A stretch of 64,000 nucleotides of DNA from Lactifluus volemus (taxonomy: Eukaryota; Basidiomycota; Agaricomycetes; Russulales; Russulaceae): positions 1,116,001-1,180,000 of the forward strand of contig WTXI01000004.1 in assembly GCA_022376515.1 (NCBI GenBank). The letters run 5' to 3'. The position numbers were made by a program, and so were the translations under genes. Below the pieces are notes generated by a model. That model was not told where the DNA came from, did not search any database, and worked only from the letters and a program-made list of their open reading frames with translations. Below, piece by piece: positions 33,059-42,812 of this stretch; the stretch's first letter is position 1; each line of letters begins with the position of its first letter.

Positions 33059-35318
33059 TACAGTCGTGGACAACCAGAGCCCGCCAATAATTTCAGCTGT
33101 AATAGATCTTCTTTTTTTATTACCGGAATCGATGCACACTAGTTAGGCAAGGCTTGTGGTGAAGTTTCAATGTGATCCATCGAGCCATTCTTGAGAAAAA
33201 GGGAATATAAGGAAACATACCCGGAAAATTTGGCAAATTCCCTAAAAGGCATAGGAAAAATCTGAAAACGTGCGCAATTGCTTCCTTTTGATAGACGGAG
33301 CGTGTTCACCACGTTTCAATAAATTTTATCGAGTGGCAGGCTCATAATAAAATCTTTAATCTGGACTCGGAATACCCACATGCCCACGATGCCTCCGAAA
33401 AAGAAACCCAAACGCGACATTTCCGGTCTCAATAATCAGCCAAAGTCAATGCCAGATTCTTCTCACAGAGATAAGCCAATGTCATGTGATCCAGATACTC
33501 CGGTGTTGCCTGATCCGCAGATTGATAATGATGCCGATGATGAAGAGTGGATCCCCAAAGTGCTATTTGACAGCAATAAACCAATGTGGAATGGTGAGGA
33601 GTCAGATGATGATATTGATAGTGAGAACGAAGAGGACTTCCTTGACAAGATTGTTGAAGAAGAAAAGCCGGGCGTGAATCTGAGGAAGTACAGAAATAAG
33701 GGCTGGCATGTGGCCCTCATGCGAATGGCAATTGAAGTTGGCGATGATCCGCTGGATGAGGACTGGGTACCAAAAAAGACAAGAAAGAAGTTGCAAAAGG
33801 AGACCCGGAGAAAGTGTGTGTGTTTTACCTTTCAATTTACTGAGTATTATTCTCATAGGCATTGACAGCTGCTGGTGCAAACCGTCCCAAATGCTACAAG
33901 AAAGGCCCAGATGTTGGGAGTAAATCAAGGCGGAGTAAATACCGTTATAAATCACTGCTTAAAGACCAGAAGACACTCGAAAACCTTGGATTCACCAAAG
34001 TCATCAAGCCAGACACCTCAAATGATGACTCCGAAGACAGTAGTGAATCAGATTCCAGTGGATTTGGGGAAGAGACTTTTGAGGTTTGTGAATACAAGCT
34101 CAGGCGGCCATTGACAGCCTCAAATAAATATCAGGATGTCGTGATCAAGCAAGAAAGCCAGGCACTTGAAACATCCATTCCTGATGCTCCTCTAGGAAAA
34201 GAAGACATGGATATTCGAAGTGACAGCGGCCGTGATTCTGTCCAGATCCGTTTCGAATCGGCCACTCCACCTTGTTTATTATTTGATGACGAAATCGACC
34301 CAGGATCATCATCGCAGAGTTCCCGCGATCCTGTTCGAGAATCAACGACTCTGCCGTGGCTATTTGATGATGATGACCCCAATCTCACAGATGAAGAGTG
34401 GGAGGCAGAGCTTGATGAATGCCTGGCACCGAATTCAACAGAAATACGGGACTGGAGTACACTCCGGGAGCAAATAAAGAGAGACCTGGCAAGAAAATAC
34501 AAATCCCTCCCACTGTCGCAGGTCAATCAGTTTATGATTCTTTGCAATTTTGCTACACTTCACCTCAGAGGACTTGGTAGGATAGATGCAAGCAAAGAAA
34601 TTGCACGACAATTCCACCAGAAGCTTGAAGGTTCATCAGATCACTTTGCCCGTAGAATCCGATCGCTTGCACGACACTATCAAATTTTCGAGCAGCTTCC
34701 ACGAGAACGACGAGGTGGAATAAAAAATGCACGCTCAATCTTGAAAAACGAGGGAGTTCGTCGTGCAAGTCGTGCGTGGCTCATGCAGCAACGGAAAGGG
34801 AAGGTCACCCCCGTGAAATTTCAAAAAGGCCTCAATGAGATCATCCTTCCATCCCTCAGCATTTATCCCAGCAAACCCCTTTGTGAGAGAACAGCTCGCC
34901 GTTGGCTTGTCAAATTAGGTTGGCAACGCACAAAAATCAAAAAAGGTGTTTACATCGATGGGCATGAGCGTGCAGATGTCGTGTCATATCGCCAAAATGA
35001 TTTCCTTCCCAAAATGGCAGTGTACGAACGCCAAATGGCAAGATATGAGCGGGTTGGTGATGTTTTACAGCGCATTGCACCTACACTTCAACCTGGCGAG
35101 CAAGAACTCATCCCAGAGTTCCATGATGAATCATCTTTTCAAGCCTTTGAGCACACAACTTCAGTTTGGTAAGTATTCTTACTTCTTATCTATGATTATT
35201 CTTACAAGCTGCATATTATTTTAAAGGTTACATTCGACAGAACAAATTATTCCGAAGAAGGATAGAGGGCGGCTGATCCACGACTCCGAATACATTGAGC
35301 CAGAGAATGGACGCTTAG

Positions 35319-36640
35319 CATTCCTCTTTGGTCTCTTACCACCATCACCGTCGAATTTTCTCACGATGACTTCCCCCCCCGTTACACCTGCTGCGACCCC
35401 TAGGTTTCAGTTTCCCCCTCCCTCTCCCTCCGTGGCACCTCCCCGGCCCCTCTCAGGACCACGGCTCACACTCGAGCCCCTGTCAAGACCGCAGGACGAG
35501 ACTGGCCCTTCCATTTCTCATGAATTTTTACCTCCCCAGGTTTTCACCGAGACTCCCGTTTCTCAGCCCTCTCAAACGCCCGCCTTGGATACTTTGGCCG
35601 GCGGGGCAGAGCCCTCCCTCGAACCGCGCTACTTCCCCCCTGGGAAAAAGCTTGCAAAGAAGAAGGCACTTTCTGGGGATGCTGAACTCTCCGTTTTCGA
35701 CATCCTCAACACCTTTCGTCGTCGTTGGTTCCTCTCAGTGGACAACCTCAGGGCTAAGGCCCTCTCAGCTCAAAAGGCCGAGGACGGAAAAATTTTCTGG
35801 GTTGAGTTCGCTCCCCAATTCCATGCTCACCTGGTCAAGTGCGCTGTCGCGCTTGTGCCTCGCCCCATCGATAAGGTGAAAAAGGTGATGTTCGGATATA
35901 TCTTAGAGCTTCTTAACGGGGAAGGCCCGCAAACCTTCTTTGAACTCTCAAAAGGCCAGCATAGAGCTACGCAGGCCCAAAAGGAGAAGAGGCGACTCTC
36001 ACGGAAAAGGAACCGCGCATCGAGGCGAGATCGCCGAAAAGCGGCCGAAGAAGCTGTTAACGGCAGACCACAACGGCAATGCCCGACTTGCGGACGTAAG
36101 TTCGCGTCCCGCAAAGCTGCGAAGCGACACCGATGCCCTATTTCCATGGAGGAGAGCGGAAAGAGTGGGGATGCGAAGGGCAAGGGTAAAACCACCTCCC
36201 GCGCAAGGCCGGACAAGCCAGGCCTCCCCAAAACTCCCACCGCACCCCCCAATGTGGTCACTCCATTGGCCACCACTGCCCTGCAAACTGCGAAGACGCT
36301 CAAGACTAAAGCTCCGAAGAAAAAGAAGAAGCAAAACGCCTGCAAGAGGCCGAACACTCCATCCAGCGCTTTCGAGGTGGCATCATCCGGTCTCGCCCCA
36401 TCCCGCACTACGGTCAGAGAGTTTGCATCTGACCAGCGTTACAAGGGTACTTCCGACCGACGCTCAACTCGGCTCAACACTGACGAGAAGCGGAGGACTA
36501 GGAGAGGGCTAATGGACTCAGTAACGTGACAGGACTTGAGTAGTGGTACTGTCAGGACTTGAACGCGGTATATAGGATATTTGTAACCTGAACCCGCTTA
36601 ATAAAAGTTATTCCAAAAAAAAAAAAAAAAAAAAAAAAAA
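35319..36640 (+). mobile_element. Poly(A)-tailed retro-insertion (LINE-like or processed gene)
   Basis: Inserted in the transposase gene. The sequence ATGGACGCTTAG occurs directly before it (35307-35318) and again after the A tract (36640-36651), a 12-13 bp target duplication. The insert has a 47-nt leader, one uninterrupted ORF, an 85-nt 3' UTR containing CAGGACTTGA twice and AATAAA at 36599-36604, then 26 A. These are marks of target-primed reverse transcription of a polyadenylated RNA. No reverse transcriptase is encoded, so it is either a non-autonomous, ORF1-only LINE derivative or a retrocopied host gene. Confidence 0.85.
35366..36529 (+). CDS. ORF of the retro-insertion: Pro-rich, zinc-finger protein (387 aa)
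   Basis: An intact 387-codon frame starting MTSPPVTPAATPRFQF. Residues 1-100 are Pro/Ser-rich. About 105-200 form a compact domain (LSVFDILNTFRRRWFLSVDN, LRAKALSAQKAEDGKIFWVE, VKKVMFGYILELLNGEGPQT). Then comes a very basic helix (KEKRRLSRKRNRASRRDRRK), a zinc finger CPTCGRKFASRKAAKRHRC at about 238-256, and a Lys/Arg/Pro-rich tail with KAPKKKKKQ. Basic, RNA- or DNA-binding proteins with one C2H2/C2HC finger are typical of LINE ORF1 products. An alternative is a host nuclear protein. No match from memory can settle this. The intact frame implies a recent insertion. Confidence 0.65.
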   Translation: MTSPPVTPAATPRFQFPPPSPSVAPPRPLSGPRLTLEPLSRPQDETGPSISHEFLPPQVFTETPVSQPSQTPALDTLAGGAEPSLEPRYFPPGKKLAKKKALSGDAELSVFDILNTFRRRWFLSVDNLRAKALSAQKAEDGKIFWVEFAPQFHAHLVKCAVALVPRPIDKVKKVMFGYILELLNGEGPQTFFELSKGQHRATQAQKEKRRLSRKRNRASRRDRRKAAEEAVNGRPQRQCPTCGRKFASRKAAKRHRCPISMEESGKSGDAKGKGKTTSRARPDKPGLPKTPTAPPNVVTPLATTALQTAKTLKTKAPKKKKKQNACKRPNTPSSAFEVASSGLAPSRTTVREFASDQRYKGTSDRRSTRLNTDEKRRTRRGLMDSVT

Positions 36641-37924
36641 TGGACGCTTAGTCGTCAAAGGTCCAAACGGCGAAGTTCTCAAGGAAGCACGACAAATAAT
36701 TTATCCGGGGTCAAACGGTGATCCATGGTGGGATTCCAAGCAACTTATTGACCAGGTAATCAACAAGGCAATCCCCGTCTTTGAGGAAGCACACCCAGGA
36801 TGCCAGGCCCTTTTTATTTATGATCAATCATCTGCTCATGCTGCATTAGCACCTGACGCACTCAAAGCCTTTGAGATGAATAAATCAAACGGAGGAGTAC
36901 AACGGCGGCAAAAGGACACCATCATCCCAGAATCAAACCCATTTCCAGAACACCGTGGCCGAGTTCAAAAGATGATGACGGAATCCGGAGAGCAAAAGGG
37001 GCTCCAGCAAACTCTCGAAGAGCGCGGCTTCAATGTGGGTCGCCTTCGTGCCAAATGCGCACCAGTCTGTCCATTCGAGAATGATGGTTGCTGCATGGCA
37101 CATATTCTCAGTAAACAAGATGACTTTGCCAACCAAATTTCCGTGCTCGAAACTGTAATTCGAGAGGCTGGCCATGAATGTATTTTTCTGCCCAAGTTTC
37201 ACTGCGAGCTCAATCCTATCGAGATGGTGAGTCCAATTTTTTGTCATCACTTAACTTATTTATGTCATCTACTTCTGCAGTATTGGGGATGGGCTAAATA
37301 TCGATACAGACAAGTAGACAAGAATACCTTCCAACAAGCCAAAGATGCCGCCTCACAGGCCCTCGATGCATGTCCGGTTGAGGTGATACGGAGATTCATC
37401 AACCGATCGTGGCGGTGGATGTCAGCCTATCGCATGGGACTGACCGGAGATGCTGCTCAATGGGCAGTACGGAAGCAGAAGGGACACCACAGCGTCTCGA
37501 GAACTGCAATGATGCACCTGGATGCCGTTCTTAATTGATTGTCATTGAATTTGGGATAGGAAATCAATTTCTGGTACACATACATAGTCATATATTGCGA
37601 TTTTTGAGCCCAAAAATTTGGCACTTTCTAATCACTCGTAGGAAAAACTTCGGAGATGCTTTTTTCGACGTCTTTCGAGATTTGCAGCTCAATTCCGAAA
37701 AAATCTCATCAATCCATTCACTTCCCGCCCAGATAACCGATTTGTCGGCTTTGGTTGTCCACGACTGTAGAAATCCCGACGGCGATCGGCCCGCGTTGCC
37801 ACGGGCTTGGCTCCGGGCCTCCGGCTCGAATCGCACTTGCGCACGCCATTGGTCAGACCTTCAGTTCAACTCGCTCTGCGTGAATCCTCGCGGGTTCTCT
37901 TTCCAACTCTCTCTTTGGCAGCAG

Positions 37925-38452
37925 ACGCGCAGGGTAGGGCCTTCCTATAGAAGGGCTCTGTGGAAGCTGGGATACGGACCACGGAGAAGGCCACTGAGAT
38001 CAAAAGTGGTCTCAAGTCCATTGGGATTTGCCATGTCACATTCAAGCCTGGTTCTATCTATGGCATTCTCCAGGCAGCAGCTAACCCCAACTTTGCCATT
38101 ATTAATAATCTGCAATGGACTGGTGGCCGTGTTGGACGCCACCACTCATTCGAGGACTTTCATCGACCTATTCTCACGACCTATTTCATATATACGCTGT
38201 CATGATAACATTGCCATTGTTGCTGGCTCCAGCTTTGGTGGTTCGGAAGACACTTGCATAACTTTCCGGGGACTGGTCGAAGGAATTCGGTGTAGAATCG
38301 ATGTCTTTCGACAGTTTCCTCTTTGGCTCCCGCATCATGGTCGCTAAGGAGGCACACACTGTGACACACATCATCTTCAGTCAATGATATCATTTTTGCT
38401 GCTGCGGCCCGGGGTGTCGATGATGTGCAGTGGGAGGTCCTGAATAAGGGTA
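37925..38452 (+). pseudogene. Fatty-acid synthase beta-subunit fragment (enoyl-reductase region)
   Basis: Plus-strand pieces [49 protein letters not shown], then in another frame NIAIVAGSSFGGSEDT, GSRIMVAKEAHTVT and GVDDVQWEVLNK. The order matches the beta subunit (yeast Fas1) around the enoyl-reductase domain, where [20 protein letters not shown] and GSRxMVAKEAHTS are diagnostic. Only about 170 of roughly 2,000 residues remain, and the frame breaks several times. It starts about 155 nt beyond the Tc1 element and runs straight into a fragment of an unrelated gene. Confidence 0.75.
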
Positions 38453-38880
38453 GATAGGAGGAGGCCGCTCAGGCTGGCATCATACCTCTACTTAAGTGCG
38501 CGATTGAGTCCAGTTCTCCTCTCAGACAGTTCGTGCTTCCTATGCTTTGCGACCTCACCAATGCGGGGAAGAGCTGTCGGATTTTGTTGCGGGAGCAGGA
38601 CGGGTTGGCGATGTATGTTGATATTCTTACGGATCCTTACTTTCAAGCCAGCTCGAGTCCATTCTATCATGGTAAGACTGTGCATGTGATCACGATGTAC
38701 TCGAAAAACCGATTGATCTAGTTTTTGGTCAGCTGCAGGCTTCAAGAAGAGACTGCGGACCAACTAGCTAAACCCAAATCACTCGACACACTCCTCAAGT
38801 GTCTTCAAGTTGTCTCGGCCAAAGCGGGGTAGCTTGAGATCTTACTAGATCCTTTCCTCAAGATTTGCCGCATTTCGACG
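38453..38880 (+). pseudogene. Fragment of an armadillo-repeat C-terminus (Cdc7/SepH-type kinase)
   Basis: It reads EEAAQAGIIPLLKCAIESSS, PLRQFVLPMLCDLTNAGKSC, LREQDGLAMYVDILTDPYFQ, then after a probable intron TADQLAKPKSLDTLLKCLQV and LEILLDPFLKICRIST with a TAG in between. This resembles the helical C-terminal repeats of the septation-initiation kinase family (S. pombe Cdc7, Aspergillus SepH). No kinase domain is present. The family call rests on memory of the repeat motifs and could be another HEAT/armadillo protein. Confidence 0.5.
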
Positions 38881-39900
38881 TGGTATGGGCAGCTTCAGCT
38901 CTGGTTTGAGTGGCCTCGCCAATACGTTCGGCAACCGCATGTCTTCTTATCAAAGACTAGCTCCATACCCTTGTCGAGAGGAAGAGGAACCCGATGTGCC
39001 TTCCTCACCGCCCATCCTGTTGCCATGCGAGTCCCCTGCCGAAGTAGTTGCTTTTCCTGGTTAGGTTACCGCATCACTGATTCCTATCCGTACTCGACCT
39101 CTGCCCAGCTGGCCTTAGCCTCCGCCCGCTTTCGCTTAGCCCAGAAATTTTCAAATTGGTCCCCGATGGCGAACTGTCCACGCCCGCGCCTATGTCCACT
39201 CCTTACAAATCGTCTGATCTACAGTCCCTCACCGTAACGTCATCTCCCAACCTGATCTCATCCCCGCCCACCCTCGACGGTGTTCTTTCCGATGTTCCTG
39301 CCCTTCATTACCGCGCTCCTCCGGCACATCCCGTTTCATCCGCTCCCTTTTTTCGTCGGGCTTCGCTGACTGGTAGTGCCTTCTTGGGCTTCTCGGACCC
39401 ATTTGAGTTGCCTAAAAGGCGTAGCAGTATCACTTACAAGCCGTCCTTTCATGGCCTTCCCACGCCAGAGCTCACGCCTACCACTGACCGTCGTGCCTCG
39501 ACCGGGTCTGACAGCTACTGGGGCCGACCTTCTTCCATCACCCACGAATAGTACTTTTTCTATCAGTCACAAGCCGCTTTTGTCGCTTGTATTTCTGAAC
39601 TCGAGGGTGCACTCTCTTCCCATAAGCAATCCCGCCCCGTTTCCGTCGCCACTTCCGATGCCTCTTCGAGCGCCCCCAAGTCGAGTGACGAGATGCTTCA
39701 CCTCATCTCCAACCTCAAAGCCAAGCGGTGTAAGGTGGACATTGCACGCACCCTCAAATCCGTCTTGTTTTCGCTCTCGTTGGGTCTCGTCCTCGTCTCA
39801 TCTCTCGTTCTCGTCTACCCCCGCTCGTTACGGCTCCGGCCCAGCCGTCTATGTGGTGGTGTCTCACAGTATACATCGTCCTTTCAGGTTCCGCGATAAT
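38881..39900 (+). pseudogene. Ser/Pro-rich protein fragment, unknown family
   Basis: Frames reading SSGLSGLANTFGNRMSSYQR, STSAQLALASARFRLAQKFS, LVPDGELSTPAPMSTPYKSS, then SITYKPSFHGLPTPELTPTT and SDSYWGRPSSITHE-stop, followed by CISELEGALSSHKQSRPVSV and SDEMLHLISNLKAK. The sequence looks like a real low-complexity fungal protein, probably ending in a coiled coil, but frames change at 39160 and 39550. It continues the head-to-tail series of fragments that starts at 37925. Family not recognised. Confidence 0.35.
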
Positions 39901-40711
39901 TCCTACATAATGTCATGTATTCTACCTATATAACTGAATATATCATGACAGCCTGCATAGCTCCAAACAATGTCCCTTGGTTAGATCGGGCCAAAGGGTA
40001 AATTCATCATCGTGGCATATCCCGTCCTAGAAATTGTTACTCACCATGACGCTAGTAAAGAATTAGACTTGTTCCGAGTTGAACTCTCGATTGTATACCG
40101 GAACCGAACCATATCCGGGTCAGAACACCAGCGAGATTACGAAGAAATAAAATGACTGGGAGAGTACAAAAAGTTACTCCATATGGCCGTTTGGTTCAAG
40201 TTGTGAAGGTGTCCCTCTAGGTAAAGCACTAAGCAATCATCTTCACGTGTAAGAGATGAAACGGTACGAAGGGTTCCAGCGGCTTCACAGGAACGTTAGG
40301 CAGATCCTCATGGGTATGTTAATTACATTGACATTTGAGATGTGCTGGAAGAGAAAAACTTGAACATTATATCCGCGGAACTAAGAAAAATAAACCAGGA
40401 CCCTTCCAAACGAATGAGGTCGGTTGACACGAGAAATGGGACACATCCTACGCCAGGTAGCCAGCGTCAATGAAGCGAGGGAATGTACCAAGTCTGACAA
40501 ATTGAAGTCCAACTTTCCAGATATAAATCAGACCAACGTGCAGATGCAAGCAGGAGTTTGGGCCGACGTCTTCGTCGGCATTTCTACTACAGTCACAGTA
40601 AGTGTGGGGTGGGGTTACGTGAGCGATGACTAAGTGCCAGTAGCTCGCTCAAGTCGTTCTTCAGGCTTCAAGTCCACTCGCGCACGTCCTTCACTCACTC
40701 ACCCTTTCGGT
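39901..40711. other. No gene recognised; HNH upstream sequence at the end
   Basis: About 0.8 kb with no gene. About 40560-40630 matches, in inverse orientation, the upstream region of HNH copies A and B (CGGCATTTCTA and GTGTGGGG..GGTTACGTGAGC). In place of the CCCCTAAAAC segment it has CTACAGTCACAGTAA. Confidence 0.5.
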
Positions 40712-41963
40712 ATGGAGGACATTGACTTAGGGCTACTACAGAGCCGCAATGTAGAGGTATACGATTCACATGATACTGTTATCGCTGGTATGTTGTTGAT
40801 TGCTTCATGACCTTGTCCACTGGCACATTGATAGCTTGCAGGGTTCTGGCAATATGGAACCCTGAAATGGGACGAATTTTACAGGTACCTTGCCGAATTC
40901 GTTTATACTGATAATACGGCTTGGACGGTTTTCGAGTATGACCCTGTGCGGCGGCGTGGAGCCCCCTGTCTGTCAGGAGCCGAGATCGTGCCACCTGGAT
41001 CATATATAGTGCTCTCTAGTTGTGAGCTAATTACTCTTTTCATGACCAGTTTTCTTACTGATTACTGATCAATTAACTGGAATTAGCTGGTGAACCAATT
41101 CGTCTTGCACTGCTAATTACTTGTCCACGTCTTCGCAACCCTAGTGCTCCTGCCCTGGTATATAACTACACATCCCTTTCTAGTGGTGTCGTTGTTTATC
41201 AGGTTTCCCTCACAGGAAGCACACTGCCAAATCCGTGGTTATGCCAGGGATCAAAAGTGCATCATAACAGGTCTGCGAACAAACACATACACTCGCCTCA
41301 AAGTTGCCCACATATTTCCACAGGGACATGACACTGAGGTGAGCCATAATTCTATTGCAAGACCTCAATGACTTACCACTACTAGTGGGTGCACATGGGC
41401 TATCCAAGCAGGATCACAGACACAGCAGATGAGGCTGTTATGGGCCCAATGAAAATCAACTCAATACAGAACCTGATCACATTGCGAGGTGATCTATATG
41501 ATGCATGGGAGAATTATGAATATGGTGTGGATCCCAATGTGAGTGCTGTTCAAGTGGCATGCTTCATTTGTCACAATTATGCTCTCTGTAGAACAATTAT
41601 CGGATCACTGCATTTACGAATGGAAATGAGGATATCAATGGCCGCTTTCTCCAGCTAGACCATATCAAAGACCCAACGCTTCGCCCACTTGATGAGTTGT
41701 TCACCGATCATTTTATGCAGGGGCTATACATGCACATGAAGGGCACTGATCCCCCTCCAACACATGAAGACGATGATTTAATTGCTTTTGGAGATGGCCC
41801 ATTTGACTTGTCAAATACGAAGGCCTGGGGAACTAGGGAAGGCAAAGCACGCCTTGAATTCACTCTCGCAGATCGGTTGTTTGATCATCAGTTGTCACAG
41901 CAAGACCAAGCTACCTCTGCAGTCAATGCTGCTGATGCCTCTGCGCTGGAAATCTTAGAATAG
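40712..41963 (+). CDS. HNH_2-type nuclease-like protein, copy C (intact)
   Basis: Six exons (40712-40787, 40842-41021, 41087-41157, 41216-41338, 41386-41538, 41592-41963) give 324 residues with all splice phases closed. N-terminal domain: MEDIDLGLLQSRNVEVYD, GFWQYGTLKWDEFYRYLAEF, AEIVPPGSYIVLSS. HNH core at about 125-200: EAHCQIRGYARDQKCIITGL, LKVAHIFPQGHDTEW, INSIQNLITLRGDLYDAWEN, YEYGVDPN. C-terminal part: FLQLDHIKDPTLRPLDELF and an acidic tail. The C-x-x-T-G, A-H-I-F-P and N-L-I-T-L blocks are those of HNH_2-type domains seen in expanded basidiomycete families. It has no signal peptide or membrane segment. The cellular role is unknown. This is the best representative of the family here. 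Confidence 0.85.
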
Positions 41964-42394
41964 TGTGCTGTATATATTTTTCTCATTTTTGTCTTCTGTG
42001 TCTCACTTGTTTGTCTCCACTTTACGAGTTTTGATCACATGTACTTACATGAAAGGCCCTTCAAAAATGGCTCACTATGACGTCGCTTGTGTATCCTTCC
42101 TAAAATGACTGTCGGGACAGTGGCTTGCATCCGCACTAGGCCACCCCGCCCAGGCCTGCAACTGCGTGGTCTCTGAAGTCGAGTCGCTACGCATATAGCA
42201 TAGCCTCACTGTGATACACTGTCCGGTACATGCAGGTGTGAGCACCAATTGCCTCCCGGTAATTGGTAAGCGTCTGATCGACAACGACGAATCGTCAGGT
42301 CGGTAAAATGACAGAGGTCAAGACACAGGGAACTCGGGTACCGTAACGAGGTTCTGGTTCTTTTCTATCTCTAACAAACGAAAAAAATAAATAG

Positions 42395-42812
42395 AAAATC
42401 AGAAGGGACGGACAGGCAGCGGACGCAAGCTCAGTCACGAGATGCCACCACATGGCGTTAAGCGGATCGTTAGGGCCCCACCCGGTGATATCCTGGCCGT
42501 ATGTTTGACGCGTGTTGTACTCGTAGACATATGTCGGACCGAGCGCAGTCTGCCCATCCAATGCAGGGAAAGAGCTCACATCAGCCCGCCAGCTACATTT
42601 CCAGGGATAATTCATATATTCTGGTATAAGGCTGGTGGGTAGCTCACGTATGGGCGTCCAGGATGTCGAATGTCTAGAACGGAACCTGGAACCTGAACCG
42701 GATGAAAACAAAAGAAAAAGTAGCCGTTCTTACGGCAGTCGACTTCGTACACCCGGAAGCCCGAGTTCAAATTTGTGATTGGTGTGATACGGGCCGATCG
42801 CGAGTACTGTCT
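42395..42812 (-). pseudogene. Acid sphingomyelinase-like metallophosphoesterase tail, broken
   Basis: Minus-strand pieces ARITPITNLNSGFRVYEVD, then in another frame DVSSFPALDGQTALGPTYVY, EYNTRQTYGQDITGWGPNDP and LNAMWWHLVTE. The order (PSITPITNLNSGFRVYEVD, then a DV..FPAL segment, then WGPNDPLNATWWHLVTE) is that of the C-terminal part of fungal sphingomyelin-phosphodiesterase-like enzymes. The metal-binding core is absent, and the frame shifts at about 42640-42700. I read it as a relic. Confidence 0.5.

Larger units (their letters stand above)
33380..37538 (+). pseudogene. DDE transposase of the Tc1/mariner-type element, split by insertion
   Basis: It begins MPTMPPKKKPKRDISG with an acidic N-terminal part (DDEEWIPKVLFD, LTDEEWEAELDECL). 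A helix-turn-helix region follows (LCERTARRWLVKLGWQRTKI). The DDE domain starts at EFHDESSFQAFEH, with an intron at about 35172-35226, GRLIHDSEYI, [insertion 35319-36640], LIYDQSSAHAALAP-like LFIYDQSSAHAALAPDALKA, CPFENDGCCMAHILSKQDDF, then LPKFHCELNPIEM, a last intron at 37227-37280 and YWGWAKYRYRQV, to a stop at 37538. The three acidic residues (HDES, YDQS, NPIE) are all present. Without the insertion the frame continues NGRL-VVKGPNGE. An upstream intron near 33814-33858 has a phase I could not close exactly. Confidence 0.8.
33061..37767 (+). mobile_element. Tc1/mariner-type DNA transposon with a nested insertion
   Basis: Ends read CAGTCGTGGACAACCA inward on both sides, with a slightly longer imperfect inverted match. 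The element is flanked by TA (33059-33060 and 37768-37769), the target duplication of the Tc1/mariner superfamily. It spans 4.7 kb, of which about 1.3 kb is a later retro-insertion. It encodes one DDE transposase on the plus strand. Removing it joins CCCCTAAAAC-TA-GAAATCCCGACGGCGATCGG, closely matching 25490-25525 upstream of HNH copy B, so the element landed in another copy of that sequence. Confidence 0.85.

Noticed and set aside
35940..36512. Second ORF (190 codons) within the retro-insertion
   Set aside because: It overlaps the 387-codon frame and its composition follows from the Lys/Arg-rich codons. The longer frame has the zinc finger and proper start and stop.
37925..39900. Helitron
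   Set aside because: The fragment mosaic fits, but I could not find a TC start, a CTRR end with hairpin, or a Rep/helicase gene. It remains only one possible mechanism.
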